A stretch of DNA of 64,000 nt from Heligmosomoides polygyrus polygyrus (GCA_947396885.1 OX377202.1:11346001-11410000), one strand, 5' to 3'. Positions 44,901-55,989 are shown, counted from the first letter of the stretch. Translations and numbers: made by a program. Notes: generated by a model from the letters alone, not told the origin.

Positions 44901-47900
44901 AACCTTGGACAGATTCGATCCTTCATAGACAACGGTCGTTGGCGACAGGAACTTTGGACATCTGTAAAAGTTCGTTAAAGCACTGCGCCGGAATATGGAA
45001 AGTGAGGTAAGCCATAGACACCTTTTAGGGCCTCTTCAGGCATGTGGAGACAGTTTCTAAGGCGCTAAAGGACGTCGAAATGTAAGCCAACCTTTAAATA
45101 GCTTTTGTTTAAAAAATTATATAGCTTTCATCAAAAAATTTTCAATTCACCAGCGTATTAAGTGAGCACACTGTTTGAAATTTTTGTATTTTTTATTCTG
45201 AGGGAAAAATAATTAAAAAGCTTGTTTTAAAACACAGAAAGTCAGCAGTCATTTAGTGTATTTTAAAAAAATGCGACATGTACTCGCCTAAATTGCCAGA
45301 TTTTCATTTGATTGATGGCGAAAATGCTGGGGAAAGATGTGAGGATATGTGCCATGTTCTTGTTGTACTATTTAATTTTCTTTTCTTTTCTTTCTTTTAC
45401 TTTTCATGTGTTACCCCACACATATGGAATTCTCCTGTCAATTAAGGAAAATCGCAACGTCCTGGACAGGTGCATGGCCACAATATAAGCCATGACTTTT
45501 CCTTAAAAATAAAAAATCTATGAAATTTCAAGCATTTCAAGCAGTGTATTCACTTATCGAGGCAGGTGAATTAAGAAAATTGTAAGAAAGTTATGCTAAA
45601 TTTTTTCTTGAAAAAAAAATTATCCATATTACTTGAAACGGGTCACTTTGATTGGAAAAAAGTTTAATTTGGCGTAAAATGGTATATGTACCAACTATAA
45701 ACACTAACCCCATCTGGAATGCGAGTCGGAACTCATCGAGGTCTCCGTTACCCATCCGAGACATTCGATCGCCGCATCGTTCGGCTAGTTGCGAGGCGAT
45801 CGACTCGTCGATTCGTTGCGGTTGAATCGCGAGGCAAATTGCGAGCAGATGGAACAGCTGGTCATAGGTTTTGCCGATCTGGAAGGATTAAGAAAAGTGA
45901 AGGAATTGGTAGAGGAATCTGGTAAAGGACGAACAAGAAGTTTAAGATTAAGTCGATTCCTAGCCTTTCCTAGATCAACCCGTTCTTTAAACACTTATTT
46001 GATAACTGTAACCACGCCATTTAAATCGACAGATTTCAACTGACAAAAGAAGCCAAAGACTGACAGTCACGTACCACATCATACTGGAAGTTCTTCTGCT
46101 TCTGCTGCTGCGTTTGGATCGCTTTCGTCCTTTGGATGAACATCAGACAGTTCACGAACATCTTCGTCGCCTCGCCGTAGTTCCTCATCATCATGTGCGA
46201 GAATCCGACGAAGTAGTGCAGCGTGACAAGGCAGCTTGGCACCGTGTTGTACAGGCCCTTTAATCGATAACGTTAGCGAGCACATAATCCCACTTCCAGA
46301 CTGTCTTTTAGATGTAAGAAGGCCGGAAACCATGTCGAAGCAGCTAAGCGGCAAACTATAAACGCGTGCTGTTGTTCCCTCGTTCTAGTCTGGAATGGAA
46401 TAAATTCGTAAGAAAACCCGTTAGCAGGTCTTCCAAGCCTGTACCCTGATAATGTCGCGAAGTCTGCGACTTAGAGAATCGCGAGCACATCTCGTTAGTC
46501 GCTTAGCAAGCTGTGGGAACCAATTCACAGGGCTCTAATTCAAGCCGACATTTGTACTGATTTTTGGATCTCTCCTAGTTAGAAGGAGCGGCACTAGGAA
46601 ATTGGGACAGTCACAAAGAGTATGGCGTTTCCAGGATAGAAGATTGCAGAGAAAGGTCCTCTTGTAGGTTACCTTCGCGTGTTGTCTTTGTAGAATAATT
46701 TCTTTCAATAATACAGTTGTCAGGAAGTTCATGAGTATCTGGGTCGCGAAGTCAACATGGCCAACGACCTAGCACCAGATCTGGGCAGGAGGAAACGAGC
46801 GGCTTTCGTGAAGAAGACGAAGAACGTCCGACTCCGCGCCCACCTATTCGACTCCACTGTTCTTCCTGCCCTAACATACGCCTCAGAGAACTGGGTTATA
46901 CGAAAGCAGGATGAACACGCGATCAGCGTTGCGCAGCGTGGAATCGAGAAGACGATCCTCGGAGTGAAACGACTCACGCAAGTGAGAGAAGGCCTCCGGA
47001 GTTCCGAGCTTCGCCGACGTTCGAAGAACAGAGACGCTGTCGCGTGGGCCAAGTTGTCGAAAATTAGGTGGGCCGGCCACGTAATGCGATTCGCAGACAC
47101 CCGCTGGACGAAAGCCATCACCGACTGGATTCCGCGGATGTCAAGAGAACACCAAGACACCCACCAACGCGTTGGTCTGACTTCTTCGTGAAAGCCCTGA
47201 ACGACCGATATGACGCTCTTCATGTCCCTCGAGCGAGGAGGATCCATTGGACCACTCTGGCACGCGACAGGGACGAATGGAGACGCTGCTGGCCCCCGCT
47301 CGAGCAAGTTGATGATCAAGGGGACGACAGGTGATACAGGTGAATACAGTTGTCAAAACATCCGGGTAAAAGGTGCTCCCCTGCTAGGACATATCCTGGT
47401 TTTCTTGCAAAACTAGAGCCTTTATCAATAACCCGCGCCTAAAAATGCTTCAGAATACGATACCTTGCTTTCGGAACGCGGCTTGTTTTTAGTAACTGCT
47501 GGATACCTGTACCATTCGTTACTATTTTTCGCAACGTGGTAGTTAAAAGAAAACACATGTTCAGTTAAGTTAAGCAATTAGGTCGTTGCATATGAAATGG
47601 CCGATTTTGACTGAAATTTTTGAAAAGCCATAACTTTGTTTGGAAGCAATTTTATTAATCGATGATAGCTGAGACATTCCATCTTTGTAAAAACTACGAG
47701 AATTAATAAAACATAAGAAGAAAAAAAAAGAAAGAAGAATCCCCATTTTTCGACATAATACTGGTTGCTGAATTTTTTACCCATCACATGGCGATCTAAA
47801 TGCTTGAAAAAAATGACAGTCGGTAGGGCACTGATCTGGTGAATATGCTGGATGTGGCAGAGTTCCGTATCCCAATTCATCCAGTTTCTGGACAACAATT

Positions 47901-50900
47901 TTGGAAACGTGCGGACGCGCAGGATGCAGTAGGATTGGGTTTCTTCGATTGACCAAAGCCGGCTGTTTTTCAATCAACTTCTGGCGCATCACTTCAATTT
48001 CGGCACAGTACTTCTCCGCTGTGACAATAACTCTAGTCTTCAGGAACTTGTAATGGTCTACACCAGCCACTGTCCACCGCACGGTCGCCATGGTCTCCTT
48101 TGGATGGAGACTCGGTTTCGACGTTTCCTTGGGCTCTCGTTCTTGTCCAGCCATTGTACAGCATAAAGGATCCATTTTTCGTCACAAGTCACGATCCTGT
48201 CCATAGAAGGCTCCCTTAGATTGCCCAGCCTTAACGAAACACAGGCGTCATGGCGCTTCAGCATCTGCCCAGCGATCAATTCGTGCGGGATCCATCCATC
48301 AAATTTCTTTACCTCTCCGATCGCATTCATGTGCGGATAGTGCTGCTGTCAACGCCGAAATGCTGTGCTGGTTCTCTCACAGTTTGAGGCGGATCCCTTC
48401 TATCGTGGCTTTGAGTTTATCGTCATTAAGGAGTGATGGCGGCTTACCTCGGTCATCATCTTCTAGACTTCAATCTCCAGATCAGAACCTCTCGGACCGG
48501 TGGCGAATGGTGCATACCTTAGCGAAATCCTCCCCAGATGCAGAGTTGGCGTTACGAGATGCGGCCGCGGCGTTGTGTCCACTTTTTCATCAATATAAGT
48601 AAAGCACCCAAATATCACGCTTACTCATACTGTAGAAACTACGTCAAAAACTCGGCGAGAGGCAATTCTGTCACAAAAGCTATAAATGGTCAAAAAGCGG
48701 AGATCCTACGCTTTCAGAAACTATATACACTTCCCGAAACTGGAGTATTCGAAGCCATGAAAAATAGACCAGAAACTGAGGTAGCAAATCGGCCATTTCA
48801 TATGCAACAACCTAATATTGAACAATGTCCTTATAAGGCTTTAGTACGTTACCTTCGCATCAAACTCCACATTTTCGACTGTCTTCAAGGCCTGATGGTA
48901 GTCACCAAGAAGCACATGTGTCCTCAGCAACCCAATCAATGAAAAGTAACCCAGTTTGAAGTACAACGGCGACTGTCCGAACTCATCGGCGACTTCATCG
49001 GGATTTTCTGAAGAAATCAAATGCACCTAAATTCAAGAACAAACGATAAGACGACTGATAAGCCAACTTACTACGAGCTCTGATTGCTGCCAATTGCTCA
49101 TTGATCTGGGACTTTGATAGGAGGGAGTATAGAATGTTCAGAACTGGGTAGATATTCCATGCCTGAAGTACGACCAGACATTTCAAATGCAGTGATACAT
49201 CGAGGTGAACAGATGCGTCGCAATGAAGATTAAATTCGCACATTTTGAGCCTCTTCGATGCTGATAAGCTCGTCGACCTCATCGACACTCCTTTTTCCAG
49301 GATTCGCCTTGTACAGACAGAACGCTTGGAACTGAAACACAACAAAATAACGGTTGAATCGTAGGCCTAATAGAAGCAGATTCCCAAGACCTACACAATA
49401 GCTTTAGGAAGACCAACCTGGTACACAAACTCATCAATAATGTCCCAAAGCCAGACATTCGGGAGGTTAAGAGCCACCGGCTCCTTGCTAGACAGTATCT
49501 CTGAGAAGAGATCCTGCAAGGTAGTGTAGGATAAGCATGCACTGATGGACTGAACGACAATCTATACCATTCTCACGTCGAATTGGACGTTTTTCAAGTC
49601 AAACTGGACACTTTTCACGTCAAACAGGACACTCTTCTAAGCTATCCTAAGACTTTTGAAACCAAAGCGAACTCTTCGACATTGAAACGACCCTCATACA
49701 GTTAAACAACAGACTTACTAAGCTGGTTCGAACGACTTTTTGTTCAAGGAAGGTTTGGTATAACATTCTTCGAAATTTTCCATTATAGCTCACCTGCCCC
49801 AGCAAGTGTAATAATTTTATATAATTTTTATTTTTCTGGGAAAAGTATTTGTTTAATTTTGTTTGAAAGTATAGCAAAACAGCTATTGTTTAACGTAGTA
49901 CAGGAGGAGATCGCGCCATGCACTCGACTAGCTCGATGCGATTTTTAATCGACTGACAGTGTAAACCTGCTTGCGTCGAGCATCGCATCGAGCTATTCGA
50001 GTGCCTGGCGCGATCTCCTCCTGTACTAAATTAAACAATAGCTGCTTCGTTGTGCTTTAAAACAAAAACAAAAAACAAATATTTTCCCCAAAAAAAGAAA
50101 CTTCTATAAAATGATTGTACTTACTGGGGAGGGTGAACTATTAGGTGGGTGAACTCTTGCATCACAGCATATTTTTTTCAACATTTTATTGTTTCTTTTG
50201 TGACTCTTTAATCTACAAAGTAGTTACCAGTTACACCTACAACCTTCTCCCATCTAATGGGGAGATCATGAAATCCTTTCTTCCAGAATGAAGTCAGCTC
50301 TGACTCGCAGAAATGCTCCACCTCGGATTCCAGTTCGGTTCGGTCGTTGAAGCACCTATCCTTAGGGTTGCTTGAGAGCTGGAAAGAGGTGGTAGTCCGA
50401 TGGCGCAAGATCTGGCGAATACGGTGGGTGGGGCAGCACCTCCCACCTAGGCTCCTGCAACTTCTGGCGAGACGACCTTACAATGTGGGGGACGAGCATT
50501 GTCGAGAAGAAGGTAAACATCCCTCCGCCCCCGCCGTTTGTGCGACATGGCCTCGCTCAACTTCTGCAGCTGGTAGCGTAGATGACCGCTGTTACTGCGG
50601 TACCGTCGTCAGGAAGCTCACGATGGGGCGTTCCTCGAGAATCCCATCAACAGCACAGCATTACCTTCCTCTGGTGGATGTCCGCCTTGTGGTTGCCGTT
50701 CTCCTTAAGGGAGCCACTGGGCCTTCCGAGTATGGTTAACGAGGAAGACCCAGCATTCATCTCCCGTGACGACATTCTCAAGAAATTCCTTATTAGGAAA
50801 ACGAACAAGGAGAGACTGAGCGATAGTCAATCGCGAAGCCTTCTCCGAGTCACGGAGCCAGTCAGTCTTCACTGCAATCGTAGTATTTATATGCCCTCGG

Positions 50901-53535
50901 AAGCAAATCGCCTCGTTATTCTTGTTTCTATTAGATTGTAACGAATTAAATGGCACTGGCTCGCGCCATTTTTTGGCGCGTCTCTACGCGTTTGATCAAG
51001 AACAAACCGTAACATGTGGCATATCATTTAGAAACGCAAACTTTGCTCTACCGGTAAGTAACAAATTTTCTATGTAAAAGTGGGAAAACTTTAGAGTTTT
51101 ATTGACTTTTTTGCAGATGGACAAAAGGGTAATCCGAGGCATTTACTTGTATGAATTCTAGCTGAGCACTACAGCTAAGGAGGCGGACGAGAAGATCAAC
51201 GCCGCATTCGGTCAAGGATGTTCCACAATTCGGACGGCGTATCGTTGGTATCACAAGTTCCAGAATGGAGATGCGAGCTTGGAAGAACACGAAGGTCGTG
51301 GGAGACATAGTGATGTTGATGAGGACAAGCTGAGAGATGTGGTAGAGGAGGATCCACACAAAGGTACCAGAGAGATAGCGAAGGTTCCTGGCGTCAGTCA
51401 CAACACAGCTGCCCGGCATCTGAAGGAAATTGGAAAGACCAAAAAGCTGGAAAGATGGGTGCCTCACGAGCTGTCTGAGGAGCAAAGAAACCGACGATAT
51501 GAGATCTCGTCCGCACTGCTTCTACGGAACGAAACGGACCCATTCCTTGATCGCATCGTAACCTGTGACGAGAAATGGATAACGTACGACAACAGGCGAC
51601 GATCGGCACAGTGGGTGGACAGCGATGAGAGCCCCAAGGTTTTTGCGAAGCCGGAGTTGCACCAAAAGAAAGTAATGGTGACAGTATGGTGGTGTTCGCT
51701 GGGAATTATTCACCACAGCTTCCTCCCTCCCGGTGAATCCATCACGGCAGAGAAGTACTGCATTGAAATTGAAGAAATGATGAAAAAGTTGAAGGATATC
51801 CGGCCGGCCTTGGTATACCGAAGGCGAGTTCTCCTTCTGCACGACAATGCTCGCCCCCATGTAGCACGAATGACGTTGCAGAAATTGAATGAGCTGAGCA
51901 TTGAAACTCTACCACATCCTCCGTTTTCTCCCGACCTCTCCCCAACAGACTACCATTTCTTCAAGCATCTTGGCGACTTCTTGGTAGGGAAAATATTCAA
52001 ATACCAGCAGGATGCCGAAAGTGCCTTCGAAGATTTCGTCAATTCCAGAACTTCTGATTTTATGCTACTGGGATAAATAAGCTTGTGTCACGTTGGCAAA
52101 GATGTGTAGAATCAGAACGTTTTTACTTCGATTAGTAAACTTGCCTACAAGCCGAGATATTAACTGTTTAAATTTACAGTGGTTCAGTGCCATTTATTTC
52201 GTTACAACCTAATAGAATGTTTGTGCTATAACTACGTGGCACCAAACAGTCCTTGGAATTTCCAGTTAAATCTTGAAAATTTCTCAAAATTTTTGGTGCA
52301 AGACTTTTCCATCAACCTAATATAATTAAAAAAATCGCAGAAAGTTATACCAAGCTTTCATTGAACAAAAAATTATTCTGACGATCTTAGTAAGTCTGTA
52401 GCGCAACTTATATGAGGGTCGTTTTAATTTTGAAGAATTTGCTTTGATTTCAAAAGTCTTAGGTTAGCTTTTAAGTGTCCAATTTGGTATGAAAAGTGTC
52501 CAGTTCGATGTTAAGATGGTATAATCACCTGATAGTTCATGAATGACTCAAAGCGATGCGCAAGTGAGGGACCACGTTGATTTCGAGCGTAGACCTGGCG
52601 GTAGTACAGTTCCTTGTACAGAATGATGAATAGTTTGTTCTCTGAAAACGATGATATCCGTCTTTATGAGCAGGTACGGGCCTTTGGGATGAAGCCACTG
52701 CTCATCGTAATCGATTATGTACTCCTTAATATACTCACTAAATCATTGCCTACTTCTGACGTAAATCCACCTCTATGCCCCCGAAGGACAGGTAGCACAG
52801 CTATCTCGGGCGCAATACAGGATGGAAAAGCGCCTCTTGGGCTTTGAAACTTCCAATATACAACCTGCTGGAGCATAAAATAGATCACCCACCTAGCGGT
52901 GGCTCACCTCTGCACTAGGGCTAGTAAGGAAAACGACAATAAAAATGTATCGCCGTAAGAATGCCCACCCCACCAATCTCCATTGCGCCTAATCATCCTA
53001 GTAGTATATAGGCGGCCTTTCGAGAAAGTGTGAGAGAATTCGGAGAGCTTTGCCTCAGCCTTATTAAGAGAAGAACTGTGAAGTCCTTCTAAAGCAATCT
53101 GTATTCTTCCAGTGCTAAGAACACGAAGCGATAGCAAAACTCACCAGGTCCAACTATGCTTTCGACAGTTTGTTCATCGGGCCACATTCGCTCTCGGTAA
53201 AACCTGAAATTCAGAATTTCAGGCAGAAATTCGTCACGTTGATTCAACAAATACAGCTGCCAAGCGGTCTATCAGCGATTTCTTCAACTCAGCTTACCTA
53301 ACGTCGTCACAGAAGTGAAAAGGGGAGATAAAATAGTCCAAAGAAAGAGTTTTGAGCATTAGAACCAAAAAACTACCTCATACCTAGGTGTCTTCAAATA
53401 ACACTCACCTTTCGGTCAGATCGGGGAAGTGCTGCTCGTACAGGTTGTGAATCTCCGGCACATTCTTCTTCTCAATCATCTGTGCGAAGTAGTCCAGATA
53501 GTCAGCCACTTCCGTTGGAACTCCATCTTCATCAA
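41981..53535 (-). CDS. eif-3.L: translation initiation factor eIF3 subunit L, 13 exons, termini missing
   Basis: eIF3L is a PCI-domain subunit of the eIF3 complex that binds the 40S ribosome during initiation in the cytoplasm. Exons, 5' to 3': 53409-53535, 53145-53203, 52529-52641, 49418-49513, 49242-49331, 49072-49162, 48853-49007, 46075-46257, 45709-45878, 44904-44961, 44664-44836, 44513-44615, 41981-42061. All phases agree and total about 500 codons (human protein about 564). Diagnostic segments in order: [164 protein letters not shown]. The first coding exon and the last 10-15 residues were not found. The donor after 44664 (GTATAAG rather than GTAATT) was chosen for phase. Introns are packed with mobile elements. 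Confidence 0.93.
42098..42220 (+). repeat. imperfect tandem duplication, about 92-bp period
   Basis: ATGCCTATGGAACTTCTCGCC at 42098 recurs as ATGCCTTTGGAACTTCTCGC at 42190. The first copy continues into AACATCAAGATTACAGCTGC. The second is cut at AACATTAA by the piggyBac-like insertion and resumes at 43159. Confidence 0.8.
42225..43158. mobile_element. piggyBac-like element flanked by TTAA
   Basis: CACGTTGACGAC at the left and GTCGTCAGCGTG at the right are inverted ends, each bordered by TTAA (42221-42224 and 43159-43162). The neighbouring tandem copy of the flank shows the empty form (AACATCAAGATTACAG), which makes both borders exact. At 934 bp it is too short for a full transposase. It contains an exon-like segment (42694-42791) and, at 42840-43080, the dispersed repeat that also occurs at 3.2 and 36.5 kb. 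It lies in the last identified intron of the eIF3L gene. TTAA targets and such ends are the hallmark of the piggyBac superfamily. Confidence 0.75.
42694..42791 (+). other. exon-like start inside the piggyBac-like element
   Basis: AATTTTCTAG, an acceptor-like string, precedes a 24-nt leader and an ATG at 42694. The frame reads [20 protein letters not shown], then [12 protein letters not shown], and ends in donor GTATGT at 42792. It may be the acidic N-terminus of the element's own lost transposase, or a captured host first exon. I cannot decide, and no second exon is visible. Confidence 0.35.
43170..44512. other. eIF3L intron, SINE-like and palindrome fragments
   Basis: A GC-rich block at 43840-44170 is open in several frames. 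On the minus strand at 44175-44260, GGATGGCCTAGTGGGTAAGA resembles a tRNA A box as at 4130-4205. At 44390-44460 a solo end of the 15.0-15.4 kb palindrome family lies (GTAGAGATATTTGCATTTTC). No gene is supported. Confidence 0.4.
45085..45690. mobile_element. foldback family A copy in an eIF3L intron
   Basis: The right end reads GGCGTAAAATGGTATA (45671-45686), and the interior shares CCTGGACAGGTGCATGGCC and flanking blocks with the copy at 31.9-33.2 kb. The left end is indistinct. The right terminus lies about 22 nt inside the intron from the donor of exon 45709-45878. Confidence 0.6.
46710..47355 (+). pseudogene. RTE 3' fragment with 13-bp target-site duplication
   Basis: AATACAGTTGTCA flanks the insertion at 46710-46722 and 47343-47355. 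Between them the plus strand encodes [60 protein letters not shown] and a GTTGATGATCAAGGGGACGA end with a short ACAGGTGATACAGGTG tail. One frameshift occurs after TDWIPR, and about 15 codons are deleted near the start. 5'-truncated, in the intron between exons 46075-46257 and 48853-49007 of eIF3L. Confidence 0.9.
47578..48815 (-). mobile_element. mariner element, full length but decayed
   Basis: The ends are TTAGGTCGTTGCATATGAAA (47578) and TTTCATATGCAACAACCTAA (ending 48815), with TA on the right. The minus strand encodes mariner transposase pieces in order: [43 protein letters not shown] (first Asp kept), [31 protein letters not shown] (second Asp lost where HDNARPH is expected) and [13 protein letters not shown] (third Asp kept). 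Several frameshifts and stops. It lies in the same eIF3L intron as the RTE copy. Confidence 0.88.
50141..52320 (-). mobile_element. internally deleted mariner, itself split by another mariner
   Basis: The ends are TTAGGTGGGTGAACTCTTGC (50141) and GCAAGACTTTTCCATCAACC, TAA (ending 52320), with TA on both sides. The minus strand at 50208-50940 encodes the transposase C-terminal half: [28 protein letters not shown] (first Asp kept), then broken frames and [20 protein letters not shown]. The N-terminal half is missing even after the inner mariner is removed, so the element was about 900 bp and non-autonomous before it was interrupted. Confidence 0.8.
50941..52212 (+). mobile_element. mariner transposon, nearly intact, one premature stop
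   Basis: Inverted ends TTAGATTGTAACGAATTAAA and its complement (TTTATTTCGTTACAACCTAA) differ at only two or three positions over 28 bp, with TA at 50939-50940 and 52213-52214. The 1272-bp length is normal for the family. A frame from ATG 51117 to the stop at 52074 encodes a 319-residue transposase: helix-turn-helix start ([20 protein letters not shown]), linker WVPHEL, and the catalytic DD34D triad VTCDEKW (about D151), HDNARPH (D243) and SPTDYHFF (D278). All three Asp residues are present. The only obvious lesion is TAG at 51159, codon 15. A consensus TTTTTTGCAG precedes the ATG. It inserted into the older mariner at 50141-52320. Confidence 0.93.
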
Positions 53536-53821
53536 CTTAAAACAGGATCGTGATTGGAAAGCCTATATGCGACAAACAAATAAATCAAACAAACTGAAAG
53601 ATAAAAGGTGCAAAGCATGCTAGAGGTGGGGGAGGGTGCACTGTTGATATGGCGACCTTTCTTGATCACTTTTCTCACTATCCCGTAGTTTAATCTTCTA
53701 ACGGAATCCAAGAATTGGGGTGAACTAGGACAAGGAAAGCGCAGCGAGCAGTACATTTACGAAGTTTGCGCCTATGAGGGAATGCCCGCATTGACCGCTC
53801 TCCCATTTGCCTAAGCCTTAG

Positions 53822-55190
53822 GCCCCGTTTATACTTCCGACGCCGAGCGACGTGATGGCATGTATAGTGGCCAAATTGATCGATCGCGTTGCTCGATCAA
53901 TGTGGACAAAATACGTGGCGTCGCGTCGCTCGGCGTCAAAGTATAAGGCCTATGGTATACTCCCGCGTCGCTCCAGCGATGGGCGCGGGGCAACTGTCAA
54001 CGGCGCGCCTTCGCTGCAGTGGCTGACGGCGCAGTGGGGCGCGGTTGTCAGTTGACGCGCCATCGCTCCCGCGATGCGTCGCAGAGGGGTGTTATACCTC
54101 CGCGTCGCGGGAGTGAAACATACTCCCGTGCGATGGTCGCGGAGGGGGGAGCGTTTGTCATGCCCTATTCTATGCACTTCCACTCACTTATTTCGACACC
54201 TCCTTGGTTCGTGACCATACCACAGCAATTTCAACACACTTCTGGTGATGTTGGGTGGTCATGTGACGTCTCTGTTGTTCTTCTCGTAGAGATTTCGTCG
54301 TGGCTAGAGTCATTTTGGGTTTTTTCGACGGCTTGAACTACTGCTTTTCGGATGAGATGTTTTTCCAGGCCGTTTTCCCCCTCTTTTGTGCCGATTCTCG
54401 CTTTTTTTTTCGCCTGTGAACCTCCTCGACGGCACAGAAATCCACACTTCTGTGCCGGACAAGTCTCAGGGAGTTCTGCTGACATATACGGCACAGAAAT
54501 GTGCCAAATGAACGGCTGCTTTTCGAATGAGATGTTTTTCAAAGCCGTTTTCCCCCTCTTTTGTGCCGATTCTCGCTTTTTTTTCGCCTGTGAACCTCCT
54601 CGACGGCACAGAAATCCACACTTCTGTGCCGGACAAGTCTCAGGGAGTTCTGCTGACATATACGGCACAGAAATGTGCCAAATGAACGGCTGCTTTTCGG
54701 ATGAGATGTTTTTCCAGGCCGTTTTCCCCCTCTTTTGTGCCGATTCTCGCTTTTTTTTCGCCTGTGAACCTCCTCGCGGCACAGAAATCCACACTTCTGT
54801 TGACGTTTCCGTGCCTGTGGATTGCATGAGGAACAAAAGAAATGCATGAGTCCACACAGGCATGACGGAAACCCCCCTTGTAAAACACGACATTCACGAA
54901 ATACTATTGAAAGCAACAACCCTACGACGGCATACGGATCAGAATGCGATAAAACGGGAAAAAACGTGAAATCACGAACGAAAAGGCTGAGAAAACAAGG
55001 AATCCGGGGAAAAAAATGCACTGAATCAGCTGATTCGCTAAAATTCTGCAAAAGTCTCCGTCTGCAGAACTGCGTGAACTATGTCAGCCTCAGTGACGGC
55101 GACGGCTCGCGACGCGCATCGCGAGCCATCGCGTCGCTATGAACTCCCGCGTCGTGGCAGCGGACGGGAGTATACCATAGGCCTAAGCCG
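53822..55190. mobile_element. two adjoining GC-rich MITEs with an internal tandem array
   Basis: The first (53822-53952) has ends GGCCCCGTTTATACTTCCGA and GGCGTCAAAGTATAAGGCC. The second (53947-55190) has ends AGGCCTATGGTATACTCCCG and CGGGAGTATACCATAGGCCT and shares the AGGCC junction with the first. The second contains subterminal GCGTCGC-rich palindromes and, in its middle, the 175-bp tandem repeat annotated separately. No transposase is visible. Confidence 0.7.
54340..54812. repeat. 175-bp tandem repeat, about 2.7 copies
   Basis: GATGAGATGTTTTTC starts at 54351, 54526 and 54700, giving a period of 174-175 bp that varies with a T run in CTCGCTTTTTTTT. Each unit contains TGTGCCGATTCTCGC, GCACAGAAATCCACACTTCT and CATATACGGCACAGAAATGT. 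The 174-bp spacing keeps frames open on both strands (220 codons on minus with a 58-residue repeat rich in Lys, Arg and Cys). Coding is not supported. Confidence 0.85.
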
Positions 55191-55199
55191 TCCTTTAGT

Positions 55200-55690
55200 C
55201 ACCAGCTTCGAAAGAAGTGAAGACATGCTGACTTGAAAAACGAGAAAGGTTTGACTCCTCGGCGCATACCGGCATGGGGGCATCCTCATGACGACTATTT
55301 TTTTTACTTTTTTCATACTAGAGTTCGCTATTCCAGCATAATCCTAGTGTGGAGGTGGGCCTCCGCTAGGAAAGCGAAGCATTGTATCCTACCGCACCTA
55401 TGATTAAAAATTACTAAGCCTACAAGATGCCGCACACCCCATACCCGTATTGCGCCGACACTTCACTTTGGCAGCAAAAAAAAATGAAACGAAGAGCCCC
55501 TTCAGTATGGCCACTTCCTAATTAACCACTCCATATACCTCAGAAAGAACGAATTTTAATGATAACCTTACACTTTCACTCTACAAAAAGTACTTGGCGG
55601 ACTTGCGGCCGTTAGATCGCCCGACCTCAGAGTTCCCTCTCTTGCCTAGTACTGTACTGCAGAGCACAGGCACCGTATGGAAGTGTTTTA
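55200..55690. other. unassigned DNA
   Basis: No supported feature was found. If eIF3L has its first coding exon upstream of 53535, it could lie here or farther right, but I could not identify it. Confidence 0.3.
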
Positions 55691-55697
55691 CGGGGCA

Positions 55698-55978
55698 CGG
55701 TTAGCGCAGTCAGAGGAGTGGCGGCTGTCACCTGCACTCGACACCAGGTTCCTGGTACGGATTTCCCGCCCAGGTCAACCAAGCCTACAATCTCTCCGGG
55801 GTCGGTGAATTGGTACCAGACCTCTCCGAGAAGGATAAAGCGTTGAACTGTTCATCGGCTGGCCACCGCAAGTCATTGTATGGCCAAATATGCATCCAAA
55901 TTGCCTCCACGACGTCCCGTAGAAGTAGAAGGCGTGGCGCATCCCAAAAAAGATTGAAAATGCCGTCCTTTATCCTTC
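55698..55978 (+). mobile_element. S1 SINE copy
   Basis: The head GGTTAGCGCAGTCAGAGGAG, the body GGTCAACCAAGCC, GAATTGGTACCAGACC and the tail AATGCCGTCCTTTATCC are present. It inserted into the broken tRNA-Thr copy that follows. Confidence 0.82.
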
Positions 55979-55989
55979 AAGTATTCCAC

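Larger units (their letters stand above)
49561..52535. mobile_element. foldback element split by a mariner
   Basis: The left end TATACCATTCTCACGTCGAA (49563) is mirrored by the right end TTCGATGTTAAGATGGTATA (ending 52522-52523). Arms of over 200 bp include CCTAAGACTTTTGAAACCAA against its complement near 52450. When the mariner at 50141-52320 is removed, the right arm reads on smoothly (GGTGAACTA-TAATTAAAA against GGTGAGCTATAATGGAAA in the left arm), giving an original palindromic element of about 790 bp. A further GC-rich palindrome sits at its centre (49895-50031, TACAGGAGGAGATCGCGCC). It lies in the eIF3L intron between exons 52529-52641 and 49418-49513. Confidence 0.8.

Noticed and set aside
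45785..45994. Minus-strand frame over 45.8-46.0 kb as the eIF3L exon
   Set aside because: Another frame of the same DNA ([20 protein letters not shown]) fits eIF3L in order, phase and splice sites.
54231..54893. 220-codon minus-strand frame as a gene
   Set aside because: It is the 174-175-bp tandem repeat read in frame. The plus strand is open too.
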